From the NCBI GenBank assembly GCA_041740995.1, contig JBGSKY010000031.1, forward strand, positions 1 through 8,764: 8,764 nt of DNA, read 5' to 3'. Positions within the stretch are counted from its first letter, which is position 1. Every line of letters starts with the position of its first letter. A program made the position numbers and the translations under genes. The notes beneath the pieces are model-generated. The model saw only the letters and a program-made list of their open reading frames with translations, made no database searches and was not told the origin of the DNA. Of this stretch, positions 1 to 8,500 are shown piece after piece. This stretch comes from JBGSKY01 sp041740995. GTDB lineage: Bacteria > Planctomycetota > Planctomycetia > Pirellulales > Pirellulaceae.

Positions 1-1
1 C

Positions 2-913
2 ATTCGAAACAGTAGCGACACGCTGGTGACGACAGCCAATGGTTTCGCCGCCAATGAATTGCGGGTGATGGACCCGGCTGAAGCGTTAGTGTTTTTCTTA
101 GGCGGATTCAGCTCTGATCCAAAAAAGCCTTTCACTGGCCGTGGGGGTCCATTCTTAGAAGTTCTCAACGGAGCGGTATCGTATTCACCGAAACGATATC
201 AGTACAACGTTTCACGCGAGAATCCGCTCTTTGAGTTCAACTCCGGACGCTTGACGATCAATATCAACGGAACGTTGACAGCGAGCAACGACGAAGAAAA
301 GTTTTTTGGGAACACGTCGGTTCCAACCAATACCGAAAACGATTTGCTGCCGGTTTATCTCTCGAAGATTGGTGATGTCGACACGACATGTCCTTATGTC
401 TATTTCGATAGCAGGACTTATGTGAGCAATAAGCCATTGGGCGGACGGCCCAATCCTTACTTTAATTTTTACCAGCGCACGCCAATCGCAGGTGCCTTTG
501 CGAGCGATGTCTCACTGTTTGGTGCCATTTATCCATTTTACTCGGATCAGCCAAATACGAGTAACAAGAGTTTACCGGGCGTCATTCCGGCAAATAGAGC
601 ACTTTACGTGAAATTCCTTGCGTATCAATTTATGGAACCGCAGAAGTTTCAGCTTGTTGGGCCCGGTTTGGATGGCAAATATGGCGGTCGTTTGGTGGCC
701 GATGTTCGCGGTGCCTCAGATCAAGGCTTGTCGTTGCAACAAACGATGTTCCGATTCCCATCGGGACTCTCGCTTGACGAAAGTTACAAGAGCTTTCGGC
801 CAGCTCCAGAGCTCAATCAAGATCCGATTGCCGTTCCGAGTTCTGTGATTTCGAGGATGACCGACGACGTGGCGAACTTCAGTTCGCAAACGTTGTCAAC
901 GGGAGCTCCATAA
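2..913 (+). CDS. GspG-like pseudopilin, 3' part (5' end outside the window)
   Basis: The frame is open from the first bases, and a GTG at 26 is only an internal codon, so the true start with its prepilin leader and hydrophobic helix lies upstream; about 304 codons are visible, ending in TAA at 911-913. What remains is a soluble, beta-rich periplasmic-type domain. Landmarks are D-P-A-E-A-L-V-F-F-L-G-G (71-106), G-R-G-G-P-F soon after, P-Y-V-Y-F (392-406), and V-G-P-G-L-D-G-K-Y-G-G (656-688), which resembles the S-x-G-x-D-G segment near the end of GspG-type major pseudopilins. The C-terminal D-D-V-A-N-F (863-880) recurs in the next gene, suggesting the two are paralogues. The expected role is a structural subunit of a type II secretion-like pseudopilus, anchored in the inner membrane before assembly. 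The visible part alone is already about twice the length of a usual GspG. Pseudopilin assignment is by resemblance and neighbourhood, since the diagnostic N-terminus is not in view. Confidence 0.8.
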   Translation: MRNSSDTLVTTANGFAANELRVMDPAEALVFFLGGFSSDPKKPFTGRGGPFLEVLNGAVSYSPKRYQYNVSRENPLFEFNSGRLTININGTLTASNDEEKFFGNTSVPTNTENDLLPVYLSKIGDVDTTCPYVYFDSRTYVSNKPLGGRPNPYFNFYQRTPIAGAFASDVSLFGAIYPFYSDQPNTSNKSLPGVIPANRALYVKFLAYQFMEPQKFQLVGPGLDGKYGGRLVADVRGASDQGLSLQQTMFRFPSGLSLDESYKSFRPAPELNQDPIAVPSSVISRMTDDVANFSSQTLSTGAP

Positions 914-1074
914 CGTTAGGCAGTATGTCCTCGTCTAACTGCGAAACCCGTTGGGCCGCGTGGTAGCAGAGTGACCTATAGAAACGAAGAAATGGTTCGA
1001 ACGGAGACGCGGGGCGATGCCTGCGCGATCTAACGAACGCAAGTGAATTTCAAATTCGGGACGGCGGAAAAGTC

Positions 1075-2538
1075 ATGTTAAATCAGATAAAAAAAACTGA
1101 ACTGATGCCTGCAAGCAGCACAGCCTCACGCGGCAATTATGCCGCTTTGAAGCGTCATGGTTTTACGCTCATCGAAATGATGGTCGTGCTGATCTTGATC
1201 TCGATCCTGACCGGCTTGAGCTTCGTTGCTCTGCGCGGGGCACAACTTGATACGTTCTACGCCAAAACGCGAGCCACGATTCGTAAGATTGATGTCATCA
1301 TCACCGACCGGTACGAAGAATATCGCAATGCAAATCTCAGCTATACCATTTATGAGTCGGTCTCGGGCTATTCGTCTAAAACGTTACCGCGGGCGAATGC
1401 GGTGTTTGGTGCAAGTGAGCCTGACGCTGTCTTGCACGCACGTATTCGTTTGGAACTGACACGCGACATGATGCGACTAGATATGCCTGACTGCCCCGGT
1501 GATATCCTTTTTCAGACCGGTACAAATTTCTTTTTCCGTTCGTCTAATCAGGCCCTTCCTACAGGGTACACACTTAACAGTCGCCCGATGTTTGTCAGCC
1601 TGGATTCGCCGGCGGCAAACGGTCAGATTCAAACGATGCTGTTCAATCGAGCTGGCAATGGTAATGTCGGCGGCGTTCCACGAATTCGCCCCGAAGTTCT
1701 TGAGCAAAATTTCAACGCCGAATTGTTGTTCTTGATCGTTGAATCGTCGTATATCGCCGGCAGCTATGGGATCGAGGCTTTCGCGACCTCTGAGATCGGC
1801 GATACCGACAACGACGGACTTCGTGAATTCATTGATGCATGGGGCAATCCAATTCAATGGTTGCGTGCACCAACTGGTTACTTCGACGACATTGAAACAT
1901 CGCAAACCTCAACATTGCAAGGCAGCTCGTCGGCCAGCAAGGCAGTGGTTAGTCGATATGATCCAGATCCATTTTCAGGTTACCTGACCAGTGCGACTAG
2001 TTTCGCTAGTGACGATTTTGATCCAACGTCATCGGACTTAGGTTATGTCATTTCGACCGATATCATCGATCATCCAACTTCGCCGATTCGACCATTGATT
2101 GTTTCACCAGGTCCAGACGGTCAGACTGGCTTACGATTTTTCTGGTCGGGCAATAACGCTCAAACCTCGGGTACTGTCACGACGCGAATGTTTTCGACGG
2201 CAGATGCGGTCTGGAAAAACGCTGTTTCGTTTGGCGGTAGCGCGGCCACCGTCGCTTGGCCAGATCCCTATCATCCACGACGACCGTCGATCGGTAACAA
2301 CGGAGCGTTGGTCCAAGTCAATGGCGAAAATGCCAACCAATGTTTAGGAGGCGTTTTGAATGTCGAAGTTGATGGCAACGGCAGCGGGCCATTCGATATT
2401 CCAACTGGTATCAATGGAACAACTTTCATTTTTGGAAACGGCTCATTGAACGGATCAGTGGGCGCGATCAACGCTCAGATTCGCGATTTGGTTTCGGATA
2501 ATGTTGCGAACTTTGATGAAGTAGGAGGTTCGCTATGA
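1075..2538 (+). CDS. Large GspG-like prepilin-type pseudopilin
   Basis: This 487-residue protein has a typical class III (prepilin peptidase) signal: a basic 29-residue leader ending R-H-G, then F30-T-L-I-E34 with Glu at mature position 5 and a hydrophobic helix to about residue 53. It should be cleaved after G29, N-methylated, and incorporated into a pseudopilus. The globular part has D243-T-D-N-D-G248, which fits a calcium-loop pattern. It runs into A-W-G-N-P-I-Q-W (255-262), matching the D-P-W-G-N-P-Y region of GspG. S344-P-G-P-D-G349 matches the later S-x-G-x-D-G region. The end carries D475-N-V-A-N-F480, shared with the upstream gene. Its two cysteines (140, 423) could pair. ATG 1075 is the first start codon after an in-frame stop (TAG, 979-981), preceded by a weak purine-rich GGCGGAAAA. 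The stop overlaps the next start (ATGA). It is about three times longer than classical GspG, so shaft subunit versus minor subunit is uncertain. Confidence 0.9.
   Translation: MLNQIKKTELMPASSTASRGNYAALKRHGFTLIEMMVVLILISILTGLSFVALRGAQLDTFYAKTRATIRKIDVIITDRYEEYRNANLSYTIYESVSGYSSKTLPRANAVFGASEPDAVLHARIRLELTRDMMRLDMPDCPGDILFQTGTNFFFRSSNQALPTGYTLNSRPMFVSLDSPAANGQIQTMLFNRAGNGNVGGVPRIRPEVLEQNFNAELLFLIVESSYIAGSYGIEAFATSEIGDTDNDGLREFIDAWGNPIQWLRAPTGYFDDIETSQTSTLQGSSSASKAVVSRYDPDPFSGYLTSATSFASDDFDPTSSDLGYVISTDIIDHPTSPIRPLIVSPGPDGQTGLRFFWSGNNAQTSGTVTTRMFSTADAVWKNAVSFGGSAATVAWPDPYHPRRPSIGNNGALVQVNGENANQCLGGVLNVEVDGNGSGPFDIPTGINGTTFIFGNGSLNGSVGAINAQIRDLVSDNVANFDEVGGSL
2523..2529 (+). promoter_or_regulatory. 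Ribosome binding site for the GspH-like gene
   Basis: AGGAGGT lies inside the 3' end of the upstream gene, five bases before ATG 2535. It is a near-ideal Shine-Dalgarno sequence and fixes this start, which overlaps the upstream stop codon as ATGA. The arrangement suggests coupled translation with strong independent initiation. Confidence 0.8.
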
Positions 2539-3899
2539 TCAGTTTGATTCTGTCGAAATATTCCAGACGAGTCGGCTCTTATCGGAATTCGATTCGTGGC
2601 ATCTCGGTAATCGAGTTGTTGATTGTGATGGGCATCTTCACATTGCTCGCGTCGGTCACGCTGCCTGCCTTTCGTTCGACGATGAACCAACGCAAGACAA
2701 GCCAAGCGGCTATCTTGGTAAAAAACATGATGGAGTCCGCTCGGGCTCGCGCGATCGCCAATGGTCGCCCGGTGGCAGTTGTCTTGGAGCGACTCTCCTC
2801 GCGGGCGCAGCGTAATGTCACCACGGGCGATCTCGAATCGATCACCGCAAACAATGCGGTTGCGGCATTTCCCGACAACTATGCCCAATACAACACTTGC
2901 ATCCGGCTGAGCTTGGCGGAGGCGCCGCCACCAGCAACGTTTGATAGCGTCGCATTTAGCTTGGTCGGTTCGAACATACAGTTCGATGCATCGATCGGAG
3001 CTGATCCACGTTTCTTGCTGCTCTTTACACCGGGAGCGGAAATCGAATTTCCGGAAGTGCCATCGATCGGACGGCGAATCGAGCTGATCGACAAGCCTGT
3101 CTTGGCGTCGGGACGATATTCAATTTCCATTAATAACTTTGACTCTGTGCCTCTGACCCGCCAGACTGAATTTGAGCTTTTGTCGGTGAAGCGAAAAGTC
3201 ATTTTGCCTTCGGTTCCTGAAACGCCACCCAACGTCGGCGGCGCGCGGCCGCTTTCTGGCCTGACGAAGGTCTTAGTTCATGCCTTGCCAAAACCGATTT
3301 CATCGCAAGTTATCGATCTGCCACGAGGAACATGCATCGATCTGTCGTTGAGCGGGTTCTCGAATGACAGTCCGTTAATTCCACGAAACGCAAGCTTCAT
3401 TCCCCATGCAAACTTGCGAGATACACGTCGGCAGTTTGCATCGGACTGGATCTACGCAGACAAAACAAATGGATTTTATCCGTCGCCGGGTAACCTCCGT
3501 CCTGTCTATCTGGTCTTCAACCAGTCTGGAGTTTTGGAGTCAGTCTTGATGAATGATACCGGGCCACTAACAGGTAATCCCGAATTGAATCGTTACCAGA
3601 CGCTCGACGATGTTTACTTGTTCATCGGTCGCAATGACCGCGTGTTGGAAGTCAGTGGATCAGCGACGACAACGAATGGCGTCTTGATCACGCCGGATAA
3701 CTTAGCTTCCGAAAACATCAAAGCAAACATTAACGACAACAGCGCAAGCTGGGTTCGCGTGTCGCCAAGTTCAGGCTCGATCGCGATTGCAACGGTCGCC
3801 GCTTACGACGAAACAGCGGTCACCGCAACGACGCCGATTGGCCAAGTGCTTTATCAGTCCCGTGCCTTATCGTTTACCACTCAAGGAACGGCACAATGA
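2535..3899 (+). CDS. Large GspH/FimT-like prepilin-type pseudopilin
   Basis: The 454-residue product has a 22-residue leader rich in Arg/Ser ending I-R-G22, then I23-S-V-I-E27 (Glu5) and a hydrophobic segment to about residue 43. Residues 57-86 (Q-A-A-I-L-V ... S-A-R-A-R-A-I-A-N-G-R-P-V-A-V) match the GspH/FimT pattern in which an A-R-x-x-A-I-x-x-G-x-P-V stretch follows the helix. GspH is a minor pseudopilin found near the pseudopilus tip. The remaining ~370 residues are far longer than in ordinary GspH (under about 200 residues) and look beta-rich. Visible landmarks are T-C-I-R-L-S-L around C122, T-C-I-D-L-S-L around C267, V-Y-L-V-F-N-Q-S-G from V324, D358-D-V-Y-L-F-I-G-R and S405-W-V-R-V near the end. 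C122 and C267 are its only cysteines. The start is set by AGGAGGT at 2523-2529. Both gene boundaries are four-base ATGA overlaps, so it is probably co-translated with its neighbours. Confidence 0.9.
   Translation: MISLILSKYSRRVGSYRNSIRGISVIELLIVMGIFTLLASVTLPAFRSTMNQRKTSQAAILVKNMMESARARAIANGRPVAVVLERLSSRAQRNVTTGDLESITANNAVAAFPDNYAQYNTCIRLSLAEAPPPATFDSVAFSLVGSNIQFDASIGADPRFLLLFTPGAEIEFPEVPSIGRRIELIDKPVLASGRYSISINNFDSVPLTRQTEFELLSVKRKVILPSVPETPPNVGGARPLSGLTKVLVHALPKPISSQVIDLPRGTCIDLSLSGFSNDSPLIPRNASFIPHANLRDTRRQFASDWIYADKTNGFYPSPGNLRPVYLVFNQSGVLESVLMNDTGPLTGNPELNRYQTLDDVYLFIGRNDRVLEVSGSATTTNGVLITPDNLASENIKANINDNSASWVRVSPSSGSIAIATVAAYDETAVTATTPIGQVLYQSRALSFTTQGTAQ
3883..3887 (+). promoter_or_regulatory. 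Ribosome binding site for the GspI/PilV-like gene
   Basis: AAGGA lies eight bases before ATG 3896, within the end of the GspH-like gene. It supports the ATGA-overlapping start, which gives a leader with a correctly placed prepilin-peptidase site downstream. Confidence 0.65.
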
Positions 3900-5446
3900 T
3901 TACCAATTACAGTTTACTTAACTACTTAGGCAGTGCCGCACATAAAGGCACCCTGCAAAAATCGAGTCCTGTTGGGCAAGCGGTTAATCGATTGCCGCGT
4001 GGCGTTACGGTCGTCGAAGTCCTTTTTGCGATGATGGTCGCATTAGTTGGCTTGGTCGGCGTGTTGGCGATCGTACCGTTGGCGAGCCGACAAGCCCGCG
4101 ATTCGTACACGTTGACCCAGTCAACTTCCACCGCGCTGAGCGCCTCGGCAGAGATGAAGGCGACGCATGCAATTCAACCGACGACGGAAAAGCCATGGTG
4201 CTTTGATGAAGACGATTCAAACGCAGCCAACAGTCCGCCAGCGGCCAGTTTTGATTTACCGCTCTATGGCACCGCTGCTTACAAGCCGGTCACTTCGATT
4301 GCCAAGATGTACGAAGGTCTCTTCCGCAAGGCAAACGAGCGACTAACAAACGGTGGCACGCCAGTTAGCCCGGTAGTAATCTATCGCCAGATTGTCGGTC
4401 AGGGATTCTGTTTCGATCCACTCTACTTTGCCAGCGTCAATGCTTACGAGTCAGGCGTTGCAAGACTGCCTGTTTACAACAAAGCCAATCAAATTATCCA
4501 TCGCACAAGCTTTCCGTTTGTCAGCGAGCGGTTTGATTTGCAGGCAACAGGCGGACGTTTTTTTTCAGCTCTTAACTCAGCGCCGGCCGGTTTGAACCCC
4601 AATGCCAATCCCGCGACGACCATGTCGCCTCACGCCAGGTTGTTACGAGTCTCCAGTTGGTCTGACACTTTTCTTGCACCGGTCCGAAACGCGCTTGCCG
4701 AACAAATTGTCGGTGGGCTCGGCGATTTGGTACAAGCGACGATTCAAGAAGACGATAGCTTCGGTGCAATCCGCGAATATCAGGGCGTTGACAATGGACT
4801 GTTGATTGCTTCGGCTCCGAAGACCGATTTGACATGGTTGGCGACATTGGTTCCTAACGAGTCGATTTCTGATATACCGCCGACAAATTTCACTCTGTCC
4901 ATTGTTGTGATGAGCAAACGCGATCGCGGGTTTTTCCTGCCTGCTGATTTAACGCTGGCCGGCGTAGACGAACTCCCTGAATTTGAGCGAGTGGCAATGT
5001 GTGCGGCACCTGATTCGGCTGTGGTTCGAACGCCGGGCGTAATGCCGACGACCTATCCGCCAACGGCTGCGTCACACCTCCCGTTCAGCAATGGTGGTGT
5101 GATGACGATTGAAATGCTTGGTGATGATCGCGCCAGTTCGAAGTTGCGGATTGGCGATTCAATCATGCTCTCAAGGACATTGCGATTTAACTTGCCCGAT
5201 ACGTTTGCACCGCAGAACAACGGACCTCGTTTCGTCTATCGTCACCGTTGGTTTCGAGTCATCGGCTTGGACGACAGCGAAACTTGGCCGCGATTGGTAA
5301 CGCTGCAAGGGCCAGCTTGGAATTACCCAGAATTGCCTGCCACACCGACAGCCGCCCAGCTTTACGAAGCTCGGACGATTGCCACCATTTTGCCCCACGT
5401 TGTTGCGGTCTACGAGATTCCGATTTCGTTGAGCGAAACTTTATAG
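3896..5446 (+). CDS. Large GspI/PilV-like prepilin-type pseudopilin
   Basis: The 516-residue protein starts with a long 36-residue leader ending L-P-R-G36, followed by V37-T-V-V-E41 (Glu5) and a long hydrophobic stretch (V-L-F-A-M-M-V-A-L-V-G-L-V-G-V-L-A-I) to about residue 62. The E-V-L-F-A-x-x-V-A-x-x-G-L style is that of GspI and PilV minor pilins, and the position after a GspH-like gene fits the usual H-I order. GspI is a tip-complex core component of about 120-130 residues, so this product is roughly four times longer. The C-terminal ~100 residues look like a separate beta-rich domain: R418-I-G-D-S-I-M-L-S, H450-R-W-F-R-V-I-G-L-D, T469-L-Q-G-P-A-W, ending in a V-V-A-V-Y-E-I strand. Translation is probably coupled to the upstream gene by the ATGA overlap. 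Stop TAG is at 5444-5446. A GspJ-like role cannot be excluded, because assignment beyond 'minor prepilin' rests on the helix style and gene order. Confidence 0.88.
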   Translation: MITNYSLLNYLGSAAHKGTLQKSSPVGQAVNRLPRGVTVVEVLFAMMVALVGLVGVLAIVPLASRQARDSYTLTQSTSTALSASAEMKATHAIQPTTEKPWCFDEDDSNAANSPPAASFDLPLYGTAAYKPVTSIAKMYEGLFRKANERLTNGGTPVSPVVIYRQIVGQGFCFDPLYFASVNAYESGVARLPVYNKANQIIHRTSFPFVSERFDLQATGGRFFSALNSAPAGLNPNANPATTMSPHARLLRVSSWSDTFLAPVRNALAEQIVGGLGDLVQATIQEDDSFGAIREYQGVDNGLLIASAPKTDLTWLATLVPNESISDIPPTNFTLSIVVMSKRDRGFFLPADLTLAGVDELPEFERVAMCAAPDSAVVRTPGVMPTTYPPTAASHLPFSNGGVMTIEMLGDDRASSKLRIGDSIMLSRTLRFNLPDTFAPQNNGPRFVYRHRWFRVIGLDDSETWPRLVTLQGPAWNYPELPATPTAAQLYEARTIATILPHVVAVYEIPISLSETL

Positions 5447-5495
5447 AACCGTTCGAACAAGCTTCCAGGCTTCCACTTTTCTCTCATCTCTGCTC

Positions 5496-5499
5496 GAGG
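5496..5499 (+). promoter_or_regulatory. Ribosome binding site for the giant GspK-like gene
   Basis: GAGG sits seven bases before ATG 5507 in the 60-base spacer, just after a pyrimidine-rich run (5470-5495). It supports 5507 as the start rather than the in-frame ATG at 5549, which would leave a leader of only 12 residues and has no comparable site. Confidence 0.6.
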
Positions 5500-5506
5500 C
5501 TTTGCG

Positions 5507-8500
5507 ATGAATAAATCACATCCGAACAATCTTCAACTCTTTGGATCGATGATTAACCTCCGACGAACTTCGGAAGCACGCCGTGGGCTTGTCCTGCTAG
5601 TCGTGCTCGGCATGCTCGGCCTTTTCAGTTTGCTGGCGGTGACCTATATGGTTTTCTCCGGGCAATCCCGAACGGCCAGCGTGATCATCAATCGAGCAAA
5701 ACTGCAAAGCAACACGAAACTGATCTATGATCCGCAAATTATTCCGATGATCTTGCGCGGAACAAAAAATCGCGTTTCGGCTTTCACAGGACATTCGTTG
5801 CTCGGCGATGTTTATGGACGCAATTCAATCGAAGGATTGGTCCGCTTCGTTACCGGTCAAACCAATAACAGTTGGTACAACCCGCCGGATGGAACCGTGA
5901 TTGTTGGCGTGGACAATCCGCGAGGTAGTGGCGTTCAAAATTTGGCAAGCAATTCGGCGTTTTGCAAAATACCGCTGAACAATCCAGTGCTAACAATTGC
6001 TAACACCACCGATACATTTCTTAATCCAACCGATGATGCGTACACGGCTAGAATTTTCACAATGCTGCAGGGACCATTGGCAGGTCATTCGTTTCGTATC
6101 TTGAAATATATTGGCGACGAGAACAATACGTTCAGTGGAACGCCCGACCCACTTGGCTATTCAGTGATGATTGACTTGAGCGAACTGCCTGACGGACTCC
6201 AATTTACCGGACGTCTGAAGACTGGAACAAACATTAGCACGCTGACCGGCGCGATCGGCTTTTGGACCGAGCGCAGCCCTAACGCACTCTTCTACGATGA
6301 AAATGGACTTGGCTATCGATACTTGATCAACGACGCGGTCTACAACGGCATTGGTTATGGGCTTGATCCCGTCACTGGAATGTTGACGCAGACTGTTATC
6401 GATCCGTCCCAAGCACTCAGTCTGCCGGTTGCGGCTGGGCAAACGGTACCAGTTGGATTGTTGCCCAATATGGATTACATCAGACTGCCCGACGTTTTCG
6501 GCAACACTAACGAAGGAGTCGATGTACCCGATGTCCAAGACTACTGGCTTTCGCACATTAACCCAAACGGCCAAACGCCGATTGAACCCAGGGAGATTAT
6601 TCCGTCGTACCATCGACCTGAGATCATCAACTATCTAGCGTCAATTTATGCCTCTGGCGGCGGATGGGCATCGAGATCGACGGCTGAAATCCGGCAGCTT
6701 TTGCAGCTTGTCGATTTTGCATGCGCACGGCCGCTGGCAGTGACCTTAAACGGTAACTCAATTTTCCCAGACCCTGTCATCGTTCCCTACCCTGCTCCGA
6801 ACTTTGCCGCGCGACCAGCAAACACTGCTTTTGAAACGACACTTCGTCCGTACGTGAACATCGCATGGACCAGTGGAACCGGTTCGGAAGTCCTCGCGCT
6901 GGAAAGCTTTTTAGCCAGCTTGATTGTTGGTCCTTGGGACGTCGACACCGATGGTGATGGAATCGCGGAAAGCGTTTGGATTGATCCAGACCTACCACCG
7001 ATCACCGCGCCGGACGGGAAATCCTTGAAGATCATGTCGGCTGTGCAAATCGTCGACATGGATAGCCGTATCAATGTAAATTTGGCAGGCGACGTAACTC
7101 AAGCCTTGCCAACCTACACGACTGCTTTGACGGCTGGTAATAGCCAATTGTCAAGAACATCTCTGCTAGGTTTTGGTCCGATGAATTCGTTTCCGGCACA
7201 AGGCACAGGTCTCGGACCGGGTGACTTGGGGTTAACGCATTTGCTCCAAGATTTCGATAACACCGATCCGCAGACGCCAGACCTTTTATCAGCCCAACTG
7301 GAGTTTGTTCGGCGGATCATGCGAGCTCGCCATGGTAACGATACTCCTAGCATCTCGCCTTATCAGACAACTGGCGTGCCAGGACGACGTATTGATCCAA
7401 ATTCAAGTTCAGGCAATGACTTTTTTAGTACCGTTCTTGAACCTGGAATGACCGAACGCAACTACCATTGGTTCGGCGCAGGAATTCAACCTCGATCGGG
7501 TTATCCGATGATGACTCGCGGTCGGAATGCATATGGCACCGATCACAATGGTAATATTGCGATGTATGTTCCTGAGATTCGCGATATTAACGGGACCGTT
7601 TTCACTCCTGACGAATTGAGCGATGATCCGTACGAATTGTCGCAAGATCGCATCCCTGAAGATGAACCGTTCACACTGGAAGAACTAGAACGTGTCGTGC
7701 GTCGATTTGACAACGACGTCTCCGGTTTATCCGATCGCTTGCTCAGCATTCTGCAACGCGACAATACACCGACCGGTCAACAGTGGAACTTGATGTCGGA
7801 AATCAACAATGTGGTCACCACGCGCAGCCATGAGCTTCGAAATCCACCGAAGGGATTTGCTGGACGCGATCAGATAAATTTTGACGCGGATGCTGATGCC
7901 GTGCCGCAGCGGGTTGGAAATTTCTTGGAATGGATCACTTTGTTGCACGAACATCATTATCGCGTGTTAGCGGACCCAATTCCGAATACTGAGACCACAG
8001 CTAACGATCCGTCAATGATTAAGGACAAGACCAATGGCAGTATTCCGCATCGAATGACAGCCGATGTCATTCGAGCACTTTTTCCAATCGAGTTTCGTTA
8101 CGACTTGCGATTTGACTTGAACCGCCGATTTGGTAACGGATTTGACAATGATGGAAATCTGGTTGTCGATGATCCAACCGAACTGGCACTCAATGGCGGT
8201 TTCGATGAGAAGCAACCCTTCGCGAACTTGACTGGCGCATCTCCCGCAGGCAACTACGACAACGTTGCAGTTGAAGATATATCGACCACCTATTCGCCTA
8301 GTGCGTCGCCAACCGCACCAACGTTGGAACGTTATCCGTATGACGGCACTGGCAAGGCTCTGGTTGGAAATACAAATCCGCCGATTGCACCGCGGACAAA
8401 TTTGCAATCACGCTTACACTACGCGCGTCAAATCTATTGCTTGGCGCAGCTTGTTGTACCTCAAGAGTATCAGTTCTCGACTATGGTTGGGCTGACCAAA

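Noticed and set aside
1017..1046. Nine-codon reading frame as a leader peptide upstream of 1075
   Set aside because: The G-run is too close to the ATG to act as a ribosome site, and no attenuator structure follows.
914..1074. Possible terminator or promoter in the spacer before the second gene (GTTAG 915-919/CTAAC 935-939, GCAGT/ACTGC, TATAGA 977-982)
   Set aside because: The short inverted pairs are mutually exclusive, have long loops and no T-run. TATAGA has no acceptable -35 partner at normal spacing.
1477..1905. Minus-strand open frame of 142 codons
   Set aside because: It lies wholly antisense to the GspG-like gene, has no recognisable domain or ribosome site, and is a shadow of the coding frame.
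995..5458. GTTCGAAC palindrome in both spacers (995-1002 and 5451-5458) as a shared operator
   Set aside because: The same palindrome also occurs inside coding sequence (2968-2975 and in the GspI-like gene near 5025), so it looks like ordinary composition of TCGA-rich DNA.
5447..5506. Promoter for the giant GspK-like gene in the 60-base spacer
   Set aside because: No paired -35/-10 elements are visible; the spacer shows only a pyrimidine-rich run and a ribosome binding site.
6161..6613. Minus-strand open frame of 150 codons
   Set aside because: It is antisense to the continuous GspK-like frame and has no family resemblance.
8012..8407. Minus-strand open frame of 131 codons with several cysteines
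   Set aside because: It is antisense to the GspK-like gene, where the plus-strand frame has recognisable conserved motifs on either side. The scattered cysteines do not form a repeated metal-binding pattern.
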